Below, in pieces: positions 33,878-44,147 of a DNA stretch of 64,000 bases. Source of the DNA: Bacteroidia bacterium. GTDB lineage: Bacteria; Bacteroidota; Bacteroidia; Flavobacteriales; Flavobacteriaceae. The translations under genes and the position numbers were made by a program. Numbering within the stretch: the first letter of the stretch is position 1; every line of letters starts with the position of its first letter. The DNA lies in the NCBI GenBank assembly GCA_030430385.1, contig JAUIFO010000008.1, positions 1 through 64,000 on the forward strand. Direction: 5' to 3'. The notes below the pieces were generated by a model, which saw nothing but the letters and a program-made list of their open reading frames with translations, was not told the DNA's origin and searched no databases.

Positions 33878-36781
33878 ATGTGGTGCTATTTTAAATGCAT
33901 ATTATTTTTTCTTTTACCAGGTTTTGTAATTGCTCAAAATCCGGTTACGCATCATATGTCTAAAGTTTCAAATCTTCCAGATGTTGAATTTTATGATATA
34001 GCCGAAGACAACGAAAAACATATATGGTTAGCCGCAAATAAAGGATTGTACCGTTACAACGGAAAAGATTATAAACGGTTTAGTCATCATAAGCAAAAAT
34101 CAAACTCCTTATTTCAATTAAAATTTGATGCTGATAATAAACTTTGGTGTAACAATATTTATGGCCAGTTATTTTATGTGGAAAACGATAGTTTAAACTT
34201 GTTTTATGATGCTAGTAAACTTGTGAAAGGACAATTAGCACTTTATACTATTCATGAAGACTATATTCGGTTATTTACTGTAACAGGTGTTTATGATATT
34301 GATCTAACAACAAAAAAAATCAATAAGCTTTTTGATGGTATGTGTATTAGTAACGCTACTATTAATGGGACCAATTACACCTTCGCTATCAGTTTTGAAG
34401 ATGAATTAGAACGTCATCGTATTTATAAATTTAATAACAACAAGTCCACAAAAATATTTGAAATAACAAGTACAAAGCGAATACAATCCCCAAAATTATT
34501 CACTTTTAATAAGACCATATTCTTCACACATAAAAGCGTTAATGGTAATGTTTTGTATTCTATAAATAGAGTAAACGATGACGTCACCAAACTTAAAACA
34601 CCAGCCCAAATACAACATGAAACTATTTACAACGTTCTAAATTTTAAAGACGAGTATTGGTTTTTAACCAGTTCTGGTGTATTTGTTTATACTTTTGAAA
34701 GTGATTTGTTTACATTTAAAGAGCAACTTTTTAGTACTGAATCAGTTACTGATGTTCAAATAGATTTTAACGGCAATTACTGGTTTACAACTTTAGATAA
34801 CGGTGTATTTGTTTCGCCAAACCTAAATATTCGTCATATAGAGTTATCTCATTTTGAAGCAAAAATAACAGCTTCTGCAGCCTTACAAAATAATCATTTT
34901 GTTTTTGGAACGAATAATGGAAAACTCATATTTTACAATAAAAATCAACTCATTAAAACACTACAATTACCTGGTAAGAAAATTATTGGTAAACTTTTTT
35001 TTGATAGCAGTTACAAGCAATTAATTGTTAGTATAAATGCCTCAGAATCGTATGTGGTTGATTTAAAAACTGATAAAATTACAGATGTAAGTAACCGATT
35101 TTCGGTAGCGAAAACATTTTCAAGTATTAATGCTAACACACTATTCTATGGTAATTATCGTCAAGGTATTGTATATAAAAACATTTTTGATAATCCTGAA
35201 AAACAGATTCTTAAAGAAAGTCGCGTAAAAGCTTCTGTTGTTTTAGAAAACACGTTATTTGTATCCTACATTGATGGACTATACAAGTACAACACCAAAA
35301 CATTTACTTCAGAGGAAATTAAGTTCAACTCAAATAGTCTAATGGTTAATTCTATAGCAAATACCAACGGAATTATTTGGTTAGCCACACAGCACAATGG
35401 ATTATTGAAATACGAGAGCAATACCTTGAAAACTTCAGGAATTAATCTTCCTGACAACCTTCAAATAAATACAATACATTCAGATGGACTTGTATTATGG
35501 ATTTCAACCGATTCAGGATTGTTTCAATACCATATAAAAACACAACAACTTCAATCGCTAAATGCACAAGATGGTTTAAACACAGCAGTTAACGATTTTT
35601 TGGTACTTCAAGACCAAATTATTGTAAGCTTACCAAAAACGTTTTATACACTTCCTAAGTCAAACGGTTTGTTTAAAACCTTTAAAACTGCAAAGGTTAG
35701 GGTAGAAGAAGTTTCGATAAACGATCGTGACACTTTGGTTGCCAACAACTATAAATTACCACATGATTTTAATAAAATAGGACTAACTTTTAATTCCAAC
35801 GGATTTCAATCTAACAAACATGTTAACTATCATTATCGTGTAAAGCAGCTAGATACTAGTTGGCAAAAAATACCGTTGAATACACACTTTGTCAACTTTA
35901 ATAGTTTGTCAAGCGGAACCTTTACCTTTGAATTAAAAGCACAAAATGTTAGTGCTAATAATCCTGTTTTTGCAACACCAATAACATTTTTAATTGCTAA
36001 ACCATTTTGGGAAACCTATTGGTTTTACAGTTTAGTTTTAGTGTCAATTATAGGTTTAGTTTGGTTGTATTTTAGATGGCGATTACAACAAAAAGAAGCA
36101 CAGCGTATTGTGGAGATTGATAAAATATTAATCGATAAAAAAATCACCAATTTAAGGTTAGAAAACCTGCGTTCTCAAATGAATCCGCATTTCATTTTCA
36201 ATGCTTTAAATTCTATTCAAGATTATATTATTTCCAATGAAAAAGAACTAGCAAGCTCGTATTTAGTGAAGTTTAGCCGATTAATTAGGATGTATTTAGA
36301 TTACAGTCAGCAAAACGAAATTACTTTAGAAGAAGAATTAAACGCTTTAAAACTGTATTTAGAATTAGAAAAAGTCCGTTTTGAAGATGAATTGGAATAT
36401 AATATTACTATCGATAATCAGTTGAAGACGAAACAAATAAAAGTGCCGTCGTTATTTATTCAGCCATATGTTGAAAATGCTCTAAAACACGGATTATTAC
36501 ACAAATTAAATAATCGAAAGCTACATATTGAAGCTAAAATAATTCAGCAAAATAAATTACAAATTACGGTTGAAGACAACGGTATTGGTCGTGTTCAATC
36601 CGAAACATTAAAACAATTAAACCAGCAGCACAAACCCTTTGCTACCAAAGCAAATGAAGAACGTGTGCACCTTTATAAAAATAAACTAAAGCGTGATATA
36701 GCCATAACAACCAGCGATTTGTATGACGAAAATGATGCTGCTGCAGGTACAAAAGTGGTAATTAGTATGCCAATACATTAA
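33878..36781 (+). CDS. Propeller sensor histidine kinase, LytS/YehU type
   Basis: A short signal-like N-terminus (ending FVIAQ) precedes a periplasmic beta-propeller of two-component-regulator repeats (about residues 30-620), a Y_Y_Y domain (about 670-720), one transmembrane helix (about 725-750) and a His_kinase domain of the LytS type. The phosphoacceptor His lies in QMNPHFIFNALNS; the ATPase part has PYVENALKHG and DNGIGR. I chose ATG 33878; a TTG nine bases upstream is in frame but less likely. It is followed 3 bp later by its LytTR response regulator. The ligand is unknown; this sensor type often recognises glycans or other polymers. Confidence 0.9.
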   Translation: MWCYFKCILFFLLPGFVIAQNPVTHHMSKVSNLPDVEFYDIAEDNEKHIWLAANKGLYRYNGKDYKRFSHHKQKSNSLFQLKFDADNKLWCNNIYGQLFYVENDSLNLFYDASKLVKGQLALYTIHEDYIRLFTVTGVYDIDLTTKKINKLFDGMCISNATINGTNYTFAISFEDELERHRIYKFNNNKSTKIFEITSTKRIQSPKLFTFNKTIFFTHKSVNGNVLYSINRVNDDVTKLKTPAQIQHETIYNVLNFKDEYWFLTSSGVFVYTFESDLFTFKEQLFSTESVTDVQIDFNGNYWFTTLDNGVFVSPNLNIRHIELSHFEAKITASAALQNNHFVFGTNNGKLIFYNKNQLIKTLQLPGKKIIGKLFFDSSYKQLIVSINASESYVVDLKTDKITDVSNRFSVAKTFSSINANTLFYGNYRQGIVYKNIFDNPEKQILKESRVKASVVLENTLFVSYIDGLYKYNTKTFTSEEIKFNSNSLMVNSIANTNGIIWLATQHNGLLKYESNTLKTSGINLPDNLQINTIHSDGLVLWISTDSGLFQYHIKTQQLQSLNAQDGLNTAVNDFLVLQDQIIVSLPKTFYTLPKSNGLFKTFKTAKVRVEEVSINDRDTLVANNYKLPHDFNKIGLTFNSNGFQSNKHVNYHYRVKQLDTSWQKIPLNTHFVNFNSLSSGTFTFELKAQNVSANNPVFATPITFLIAKPFWETYWFYSLVLVSIIGLVWLYFRWRLQQKEAQRIVEIDKILIDKKITNLRLENLRSQMNPHFIFNALNSIQDYIISNEKELASSYLVKFSRLIRMYLDYSQQNEITLEEELNALKLYLELEKVRFEDELEYNITIDNQLKTKQIKVPSLFIQPYVENALKHGLLHKLNNRKLHIEAKIIQQNKLQITVEDNGIGRVQSETLKQLNQQHKPFATKANEERVHLYKNKLKRDIAITTSDLYDENDAAAGTKVVISMPIH

Positions 36782-36784
36782 GAT

Positions 36785-37537
36785 ATGAAAGCGATAATTA
36801 TAGACGACGAAAAACGTGCCAGACATTTACTATCAAACTTACTAACTGAACATTGCGAGAGTATTACAAACATTGGAGAAGCGCAAGATTTAGCATCTGG
36901 TGTCGATTTAATAAAAACCAGTAAACCTGATGTTGTTTTTTTAGATATTGAAATGCCAAACCAATCAGGATTAGACATTTTAGAATACTTCCCAAACCAG
37001 ATCGATTTTAAAATCATCTTTGTGACGGCTTATAATCAATATGCCATTGAAGCCTTTAAATTATCTGCTGTAGATTATCTGTTAAAACCAGTTGACACCA
37101 ACGAATTAAAAAATGCAGTTGCAAAAGCCGAAGAAGCCATAAAAGCTAACAATTTAAGTGATCAGCTAAACAAGTTGCGCGACTCGTTGAAGCAACTCTC
37201 AATGGACAAAATTGCTTTAGAAATACCTAAAGGGATTATGTTTGCATCTCACAATGATATCGTCTATTTTGAAGCTGATGGCATGTACACCAACGTACAA
37301 CTTATGGATGGCAAACAAAAAACCATTTGCAAACCGTTGAAGCATTTTGTAGAGCAGTTAGAGCGTAATGCGATGTTTTTTAAATGTCATCGTTCGTATT
37401 TAATAAACCTAAAATATGTAAGCGAATTGGTTAAAGACGATGGCGATTACTTATTAATGAACAATCAAAAACGCATCCCGATTTCAAAATCTAAACGCGA
37501 TCAATTTTTAGAAGTGATTAAGGAAACGTTTATGTGA
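36785..37537 (+). CDS. LytTR-family response regulator
   Basis: The receiver domain (about residues 1-120) has the acidic pocket Asp7/Asp8, phospho-acceptor Asp54 in VVFLDIEMP and the conserved Lys in LLKPVD. A LytTR DNA-binding domain fills the C-terminal half (about 150-250; ERNAMFFKCHRSYLINLKYV). It is encoded 3 bp after the LytS-type kinase and is its partner. The secreted-protein gene 104 bp downstream is a plausible target. Confidence 0.93.
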   Translation: MKAIIIDDEKRARHLLSNLLTEHCESITNIGEAQDLASGVDLIKTSKPDVVFLDIEMPNQSGLDILEYFPNQIDFKIIFVTAYNQYAIEAFKLSAVDYLLKPVDTNELKNAVAKAEEAIKANNLSDQLNKLRDSLKQLSMDKIALEIPKGIMFASHNDIVYFEADGMYTNVQLMDGKQKTICKPLKHFVEQLERNAMFFKCHRSYLINLKYVSELVKDDGDYLLMNNQKRIPISKSKRDQFLEVIKETFM

Positions 37538-37641
37538 TTTTCATTCAGAAAGAAATTAGAACTATTCAGAAAAAAAGAAATTGAAAACCTTGTATGTAGT
37601 AGTTGTTTTGTGGTTGAAAATAAAAATTAATCTCAACTACA

Positions 37642-39705
37642 ATGAAAAAAACATTACTCTTATTTATTACCTACCTATGTTTGGGCGTATCTGTAATTTT
37701 AGCTCAAAACGTAAACATTCCAGATTTCAACTTTAAAAATTATTTGTTAAACAATACTGCAATTAATACAAATTCTGATACAGAAATTTCTGTTGCAGAA
37801 GCGCAAGCTTTTACAGGAACAATATCGGCAACAAGTCTAGGAATTACAGATTTAACAGGAATTGAAGCTTTTGTAAACATAACCATATTAGAAGTATATT
37901 CAAATATCCTAACATCGTTAGACGTTAGTAATAACACTAGTTTAACACGATTGCATTGTGCAAACAACCAAATAACTACATTAGATGTTAGTAATATTCC
38001 TACATTAAATCAAGTGCATTGTCAAAACAATCAGCTGGTAGAATTAAATTTAGCTAATGGGAATAATGCTAACTTTTCGTATATGAAATCTTACGGAAAC
38101 CCAAATTTAACGTGTATTCAACATGATGCTAGTTTTTCGCCACCTTATACTAATGCAGGTCAATACGATAACGGATGGACTAGAGATGCAAACTCTAGTT
38201 ATTCTTCTAACTGTAATTATGGACCTATTTATGTAGATGCCAATGCTTCTGGAGCTAATGACGGAAGCTCATGGACTAATGCTTACACAACAATAAATGC
38301 TGCATTAACTGTTGCTGGTCCTAATAGTAATATATGGGTAGCTAAAGGTGTTTATAAACCTTCAGCTCAAAACACACCTCTAGAAATAAATGCTACAAGT
38401 ATTTCTATTTTTGGTGGTTTTGATGGTACTGAAACAGAACTATCTGATAGAGATTTAACACTAATAAATACAACTAATGCAACTGTTATTACAGGTGATA
38501 TGAACGGTGATGATATTGATGGTGATTTAACATCTAATAAATCTGATAATGCTGATAGATTAATATTAGTAGATGCTACTAATATTACTATTGACGGTTT
38601 TGTTTTAGAAAATATTTACGATACCTCAAGTAATGTTAACAATCAAGATAATGGTGTTATTTATTCAAAATATTATGGTGCTTCTACTTGGATTGAAAAC
38701 TTGAGTATAAAAAACTGTAGTTTTAAAAATAACTATAGTAATGATTTTTTAATTAAAGGATTTGGTTTAAGGGATAATTTTAAACTTTACAACGTAAGCT
38801 TTACAAATAATGTAAGTACTGGACAAAGTATTATTTTATTACATACAGATCGCTTTAATAATATTTATGCAGATTTTTCTAATGTTCTGTTTGCTGATAA
38901 TGAAACCAAGTTTTCTGTTATCAATGCATATAGAATTCCTGATGGTTCATTTACAAACTTCAGAGACTTAGATTTAATAATAACTAATTCATCTTTTATT
39001 AATAATAATGTAGTAAACGTCAATAATACATCTTATGGACAGTCAATTATCATGGGTTCAGATAATACTCGAGGACATCTAGAGATAAACAACTCTATCT
39101 TCTTTGGTAATACGTTAAATGGAACTTACGCAGACAGAGATATTTCTTATGGTACTCAAGGAAATCATTATGAATTAGTAATTAATAATTCAATAACTCA
39201 AATCACTTATAATGGAGGAGCATCAGGATCTTTTGCAGCACCATCATTTAATAATGTTCAAGATTTAGATCCAAATACAGTGTCTCTTAATTTAAGTGCA
39301 GATTATAAACCAACATCAGCTTCAAATTATATTATTGATCAAGGTGATAATGCTCTTTATGATCTAGCTTTATTTGGCGATTTAGATTTATCTGGTAACA
39401 CAAGAGTTTTTGACACTACAATCGATTTAGGTGTTTACGAATACAACGCTACATTAGAAGTTGGCGATATAGTTTTGAATGCGAATTCAGTAAAACTATA
39501 CCCAAACCCAGTTAGAGATAGATTATTTATTAAGTCTACAGCGCAAATTGATAGTGTGTCTATTTACTCAATCAATGGTCAATTAGTAAAACAGCCTAAA
39601 ACAATTAACAATGGTATAGATGTATCAGGTTTGAACATTGGGTTATATATGATTCAAATTAAAACATCTAACAATACTATCAATAAAAAGTTCTTGAAAA
39701 ATTAG
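37642..39705 (+). CDS. T9SS-secreted protein with LRR-like and beta-helix regions
   Basis: After a signal peptide (ending VILAQN) there is a short leucine-rich-repeat-like region (about residues 20-150; LTSLDVSNNTSLTRLHCANN type). A long right-handed parallel beta-helix region follows (about 195-600; opening IYVDANASGANDGSSWTNAY), then a T9SS type A sorting domain (about 610-687; KLYPNPVRDRLFI). No catalytic residues are evident. It may be an adhesin or polysaccharide-binding protein. It follows the LytS/LytTR pair on the same strand. Confidence 0.8.
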   Translation: MKKTLLLFITYLCLGVSVILAQNVNIPDFNFKNYLLNNTAINTNSDTEISVAEAQAFTGTISATSLGITDLTGIEAFVNITILEVYSNILTSLDVSNNTSLTRLHCANNQITTLDVSNIPTLNQVHCQNNQLVELNLANGNNANFSYMKSYGNPNLTCIQHDASFSPPYTNAGQYDNGWTRDANSSYSSNCNYGPIYVDANASGANDGSSWTNAYTTINAALTVAGPNSNIWVAKGVYKPSAQNTPLEINATSISIFGGFDGTETELSDRDLTLINTTNATVITGDMNGDDIDGDLTSNKSDNADRLILVDATNITIDGFVLENIYDTSSNVNNQDNGVIYSKYYGASTWIENLSIKNCSFKNNYSNDFLIKGFGLRDNFKLYNVSFTNNVSTGQSIILLHTDRFNNIYADFSNVLFADNETKFSVINAYRIPDGSFTNFRDLDLIITNSSFINNNVVNVNNTSYGQSIIMGSDNTRGHLEINNSIFFGNTLNGTYADRDISYGTQGNHYELVINNSITQITYNGGASGSFAAPSFNNVQDLDPNTVSLNLSADYKPTSASNYIIDQGDNALYDLALFGDLDLSGNTRVFDTTIDLGVYEYNATLEVGDIVLNANSVKLYPNPVRDRLFIKSTAQIDSVSIYSINGQLVKQPKTINNGIDVSGLNIGLYMIQIKTSNNTINKKFLKN

Positions 39706-39723
39706 GCTGTTATGATAGTATAA

Positions 39724-39753
39724 AAAAAAGCCCACTTGTAAGTGGGCTTTTTT
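39724..39753. terminator. Bidirectional terminator between convergent genes
   Basis: AAGCCCACTT pairs with AAGTGGGCTT around a two-base loop. It is flanked by an A-run on the left and a T-run on the right, so it works in both directions: for the plus-strand secreted-protein gene and for minus-strand dnaN, which ends at 39774. Confidence 0.93.
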
Positions 39754-39773
39754 ATTTGTAAAAAGTAGTTTTT

Positions 39774-40892
39774 CTAACTATTGAGCATTACTGGCATCAC
39801 AAGCATTGTCACTTGTTCACCTTCGTCAAGTCCGTCAACTGGTGTAAGAATTCCAGCTCTGTTAGGCAAGCTCATTTCTAATTGTACGTCATCTGCATTA
39901 AGGTTGGTCAACATTTCTGTTAAGAAGCGTGAGTTGAATCCTATTTGCATATCATCACCTTGATAATCACAAGACAAACGCTCTTCAGCTTTGTTTGAAT
40001 AATCGATATCTTCAGCAGAGATATTTAATTCTGCTCCAGCAATTTTTAAACGTATTTGGTGTGTAGTTTTATTAGAAAAAATACTCACACGACGCACAGA
40101 ATTTAAAAATTGTGTTCTGTCTATTGTAAGTTTATTTGGGTTTTCCTTAGGAATAACCGCTTCGTAATTAGGATACTTTCCATCAATTAAGCGACAAACT
40201 AAAACAGAGTTTTCAAAAGTAAACTTAGCATTAGAGTCATTGTATTCTATAGTCACTGCATCATCCATAGTTGCTAAAATCCCTTTGAGTAGATTCAATG
40301 GTTTTTTAGGCATAATAAATTCAGCAACTTGATCAGCTTTAATATCAGATCTTGTGTATTTTACTAGTTTGTGAGCATCTGTCGCTACAAAGGTTAAACC
40401 TTCCGTAGAGAATTGAAAAAAGACACCACTCATTACAGGACGTAGATCATCGTTTCCAGCAGCAAAAATGGTTTTACTGATAGCTGTAGCTAAAATGTCT
40501 CCTGAAATTGTCGTTGTACTAGGATTGTCTAATTCAACAGCTTTTGGAAATTCATTTCCATCAGCATAAGCCAAGGCATATTTACCATGATTCGAACTAA
40601 TTTCTACTGTGTTATTGTCTTCAACAACAAAGGTGAGCGGTTGCTCAGGAAAGGTTTTTAAAGTGTCTAATAATAACCTTGCTGGTAATGCAATGCTTCC
40701 GTCTTCATCACTTTCTACATCTAAAGTTGATGACATGGTTGTTTCTAGATCACTAGCTGAAACGGTAAGCTTAGAGGCATTTAATTCAAATAAAAAGTTG
40801 TCCAAAATTGGAAGTGTATTTGAATTATTGATCACACCACCTAACACTTGTAATTGCTTTAATAAATATGTGCTTGATACTATAAATTTCAT
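39774..40892 (-). CDS. dnaN: DNA polymerase III subunit beta (sliding clamp)
   Basis: The full-length 372-residue protein matches DnaN: MKFIVSSTYLLKQLQVLGGV at the start, an internal SIALPARLLLDTLKTFPEQP, and the conserved C-terminus with MPVMLNS (usual form MPMRL). The clamp encircles DNA and tethers polymerase and repair factors. As usual in this phylum it is not next to dnaA here. It stands alone between a bidirectional terminator and the gld cluster on the same strand. Confidence 0.97.
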   Translation of the reverse strand: MKFIVSSTYLLKQLQVLGGVINNSNTLPILDNFLFELNASKLTVSASDLETTMSSTLDVESDEDGSIALPARLLLDTLKTFPEQPLTFVVEDNNTVEISSNHGKYALAYADGNEFPKAVELDNPSTTTISGDILATAISKTIFAAGNDDLRPVMSGVFFQFSTEGLTFVATDAHKLVKYTRSDIKADQVAEFIMPKKPLNLLKGILATMDDAVTIEYNDSNAKFTFENSVLVCRLIDGKYPNYEAVIPKENPNKLTIDRTQFLNSVRRVSIFSNKTTHQIRLKIAGAELNISAEDIDYSNKAEERLSCDYQGDDMQIGFNSRFLTEMLTNLNADDVQLEMSLPNRAGILTPVDGLDEGEQVTMLVMPVMLNS

Positions 40893-41030
40893 TTGTATTT
40901 CAATTGATTTTTATCTGTGTGCTATCCACAGTATTCGTTCTACAAATATATCTTAAAGGGATTGTTTTATAAAACAAACTTATTAACATTTTAAACAAGA
41001 GTTAGAAGCTTATTTAAGTCTGCGCTTTTC

Positions 41031-42710
41031 CTATTTGGAATAGCGTTTTCTTCTGAAATAATTAAAGCTAAATCCGAAAACACTAAGAATAACTAGAGGC
41101 AAAGCAATATTGATAATTTGCCATTTCGATTTTTCAGCTTGTATTTTTTGAGGATCTAAGAATTGTAAAGCAATTTCTTTAGTACGAATGTTTATAAGTC
41201 CGTCATCCTCTAGAAGATAATTCACAGCATTTTGAAGAAACTCCGTATTGCCAAATCGTCTCCCTGTCATACGATCAAAACCAAGCTCTTGAGGTTGATT
41301 TTTAAAGACCTCATTTTTGATGACATCACCATCTGCAATTACAATCATTTTTGTTTCAACACTTGCCGTTTTGTCTTCATTGATTTGAAACGGTTTGATA
41401 CGATCTTTATATACTGAAGTAAACTCACCTTCAAGCAATACTGCAAGTGTTTGGTTAGGGTTGTTGTAGCTTTCAATATATGGCTCTTGTGTTACGATAT
41501 CCAAATCGACTTCAGTTGGAACACCAACTAATTTTGTTAGGTTTGAGCTTCTTAAAAGTATGGTTTTCTCCACTGAATTTTTTAAGGTATCTATCTGACT
41601 AGCAAAATCAAAACGTACAGGATTGATATTGGTAGTGATCGGATGATTCGGATTATTATCAGCCAAAGGTGAATATTGCCATTGTACAGGTTGAAATTGC
41701 GCATTACTACCTTCACCAATTGCTAACGTAATAGGTGCAGAGTACATATCATTAACCATAACTGGATTGATGCGTACGCCATATTTGAAAAAGAAATCAT
41801 TTAAATTCAAATCTTTCATAATCGCTACGGCCTTGCCAGAATTGCGATAAAGACTATCTTTATCCATAATGATAGCTTCAGTAAGCCATAGACTTTTTCC
41901 ACCATTCATAGTATATTGATCTAAAACATACTTTTCATTTTCTGTAAACGGTTCCATAGGTTTCGCCGAAATGATAAGATCAAACCCTTGCAAATCTTTT
42001 AGGGTTTTGTTTGGATTACTCGCAACACTATCTAAAGTAAAAGGTGCTAAATAATAATGTTCGCCTAAGGTTTTTAGAAAGTCGGCAACATAGATGTCTG
42101 CTAATTGTTTGTTACCGCGAAGTACAGCGATTTTCTTTTCTTTTGGCGTTACTAATTTTTTAAAACCTTCAGCAAAAGCATATTCTAAATTTTGAATAGA
42201 TCCATTGACTAATTCTTGATCTGAAGCACCAATTTTATTTTTAATTAATGGGATAATAACGGTTTGCTCGTTATAGCTAGCCAAAGCCCAAGGAATCACA
42301 ACCTCTTGTGAAGTTTTTCCATTTTCCTTAACAGTAATTTGAAAAGGTTGCATACCACGTTGTGCTAATTGTTGGATGTTACGTTTGCGATCTGCTTCAT
42401 TTTCAAAGGGATTGATAAAATCAAATTTTAGTTGATGGTTTGCTACGGAAAACTCTTCAAGAATCTGACGTGTTTCATCTCTTAGACGTCTAAATTCTGA
42501 AGGAAAATCACCTTCTAAAAACACATCAACAATTATAGGAGAGTTCACATCAGATAAAGTCTGCTTAGCCGCTTCTGAAAGTGTGTAACGTTTGTCTTGA
42601 GTTAGATCAAAGCGCTTGTATAGCTGACCAGAAATCACGTTGATGATGACTATAATTAGTAAGAGTCCAGCAATATATATGATACGTTTTTTAGTCATTA
42701 GTGCTTTCAA
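41031..42710 (-). CDS. gldG: Gliding motility-associated ABC transporter substrate-binding protein GldG
   Basis: An N-terminal transmembrane helix precedes a large ABC_transp_aux-type periplasmic domain (RYTLSEAAKQTLSDVNSPIIV) and a C-terminal transmembrane helix followed by a basic tail (FNYFRRKRYSK). These features and the length of 559 residues match GldG. GldA, GldF and GldG are described as an ABC transporter linked to gliding and type IX secretion in Flavobacterium. Its start overlaps by 20 bp the end of an extra gene lying between it and gldF. No gldA is in the window. Confidence 0.93.
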   Translation of the reverse strand: MKALMTKKRIIYIAGLLLIIVIINVISGQLYKRFDLTQDKRYTLSEAAKQTLSDVNSPIIVDVFLEGDFPSEFRRLRDETRQILEEFSVANHQLKFDFINPFENEADRKRNIQQLAQRGMQPFQITVKENGKTSQEVVIPWALASYNEQTVIIPLIKNKIGASDQELVNGSIQNLEYAFAEGFKKLVTPKEKKIAVLRGNKQLADIYVADFLKTLGEHYYLAPFTLDSVASNPNKTLKDLQGFDLIISAKPMEPFTENEKYVLDQYTMNGGKSLWLTEAIIMDKDSLYRNSGKAVAIMKDLNLNDFFFKYGVRINPVMVNDMYSAPITLAIGEGSNAQFQPVQWQYSPLADNNPNHPITTNINPVRFDFASQIDTLKNSVEKTILLRSSNLTKLVGVPTEVDLDIVTQEPYIESYNNPNQTLAVLLEGEFTSVYKDRIKPFQINEDKTASVETKMIVIADGDVIKNEVFKNQPQELGFDRMTGRRFGNTEFLQNAVNYLLEDDGLINIRTKEIALQFLDPQKIQAEKSKWQIINIALPLVILSVFGFSFNYFRRKRYSK

Positions 42711-43188
42711 AGGTTAGGGTTTCTTGATAAGGGTTAACTGTTTTAACCTTCGTGTTTTGAAATACAATTTCTAAACATTCTTTTTGATCGTTAAAGGCTC
42801 CTGGTTCTTGACCTAGGCTATAGTTCCATTTGTTGTTGTCATGTGTTTTTAAAGTATCATTCCACGACAACCATTCATATGTGCCCAATAAGGATTCAAT
42901 ATCAGACTTCGATTTGCCAATGAGTAAGTTAGACGTTAGTAAATCATCTGAAAGCTCATAACGTAAATTAGGTTTGTCGTTCCATAATTGCGCTGTAAAT
43001 GTTTTTTGATGATGATAACTGCTAAATATATTGATCATAGGATATACTGCGTAAAAATAAATAAAAGGCGTTAAAACAACACTGACTAATATGGTTAGCC
43101 ATTTACGCTTATCAATGGTTTTTACAAACAGAAACACCAAAATAAAGGTGATACAAAGCAGAATGATAAAGGACGCATTGATAATCAT
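42691..43188 (-). CDS. Membrane protein with BamE/SmpA-like domain, between gldF and gldG
   Basis: Two N-terminal hydrophobic helices (about residues 3-60) are followed by about 100 residues with the pattern LLIGKSKSDIESLLGTYEW, later NKWNYSLG and LEIVFQNTKV. This resembles the short alpha/beta fold of SmpA/OmlA (BamE)-type domains. I do not recognise it as a named Gld protein. It overlaps gldF by 4 bp and gldG by 20 bp, so all three are translationally coupled and probably expressed in fixed proportion. A role in assembling or regulating the GldFG transporter is inferred only from position. Confidence 0.7.
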   Translation of the reverse strand: MIINASFIILLCITFILVFLFVKTIDKRKWLTILVSVVLTPFIYFYAVYPMINIFSSYHHQKTFTAQLWNDKPNLRYELSDDLLTSNLLIGKSKSDIESLLGTYEWLSWNDTLKTHDNNKWNYSLGQEPGAFNDQKECLEIVFQNTKVKTVNPYQETLTFESTND

Positions 43189-43913
43189 GTGTTAGCACGC
43201 TTTATATTTAGTTGAGTTAACACAATAAAGGCAGCAGTGATACTTAAATAGTAAATGATATCACGTGTATCCAGAACACCACGACTCATACTTTTAAAGT
43301 GTGAGGCCATTCCTAAAGTTTCAATGTAAAGCGCATCACCAAATATCTTGTATTCAGAAAGGCCTTCAAATCCAAAATAGAAAAAGAAACTTATAAAAAC
43401 TGCAATTATAAACGCTACGATTTGGTTATCGGTTAAGCTTGATGCAAAAACACCAATAGCAGTATAAGCTGCTATTAAAAACAGTAAACCAAAGTAAGAA
43501 CCTATGGTGCTTCCGAGGTCTAAATTCCCAACAGGATTTCCTAGTTCATGTAAGGTGTAAACGTAAAGCAGCGTCGGAATTATCGCAATAATTATAAGCA
43601 CAAAAGCTCCAAAATATTTTCCAAGAACAATTTGTAAATGACTAATAGGTTTTGTGAGTAATAGCTCTAAAGTTCCTTGTTTTTTTTCATCAGCAAAACT
43701 GCGCATCGTTACAGCAGGAACCAGAAAAATTAAGATCCATGGCGCTAATAAAAAGAAGCTGGAAAGATCGGCAAAACCATTATCAAGAATATTGAATTCC
43801 CCTTTAAATAACCAAAGAAACAATCCGTTTAGTAACAAAAACACAGCAATCACCAAATAACCAATTGGTGAGGCAAAAAAAGTATTAATCTCTTTTTTAA
43901 GTATAGCAATCAT
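43185..43913 (-). CDS. gldF: Gliding motility-associated ABC transporter permease GldF
   Basis: This ABC-2-type permease of 242 residues has six hydrophobic segments, with MIAILKKEINTFFASPIGYL at the start and RSFADEKKQGTLELLLTKPI in the first cytoplasmic loop, characteristic of GldF. It would form the membrane channel of the GldAFG transporter. Its start follows the stop of the preceding small gene immediately, and its end overlaps the next gene by 4 bp. Confidence 0.93.
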   Translation of the reverse strand: MIAILKKEINTFFASPIGYLVIAVFLLLNGLFLWLFKGEFNILDNGFADLSSFFLLAPWILIFLVPAVTMRSFADEKKQGTLELLLTKPISHLQIVLGKYFGAFVLIIIAIIPTLLYVYTLHELGNPVGNLDLGSTIGSYFGLLFLIAAYTAIGVFASSLTDNQIVAFIIAVFISFFFYFGFEGLSEYKIFGDALYIETLGMASHFKSMSRGVLDTRDIIYYLSITAAFIVLTQLNIKRANT

Positions 43914-44141
43914 TTATTTAGAACTAGAGCCTTTTAGAAATTTTTTAAAATTAATCATTTTTACAGCATAAAATACAATAAACGTAAAACAGAAGGCTGA
44001 GGCAAAAAAGCTAACGGTTTGAGGTGTAGGTTGTTTACTGCCAAATCTGTTAAAACAGATGGCTACAATACACAAAACCACATAAACTATAAATGGTGTT
44101 ATTAGGTTTCTCCAAGTTTGTTTGATTTCGCGTTCTGTCAT
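43914..44141 (-). CDS. Small two-helix membrane protein
   Basis: It encodes 75 residues with two hydrophobic segments (about residues 14-30 and 42-62) and a basic C-terminus. I do not recognise a family. Its stop codon directly abuts the gldF start (TAA then ATG), and it lies 6 bp after the ABM gene, so it is part of the gld operon. Confidence 0.65.
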   Translation of the reverse strand: MTEREIKQTWRNLITPFIVYVVLCIVAICFNRFGSKQPTPQTVSFFASAFCFTFIVFYAVKMINFKKFLKGSSSK

Positions 44142-44147
44142 TTAATT

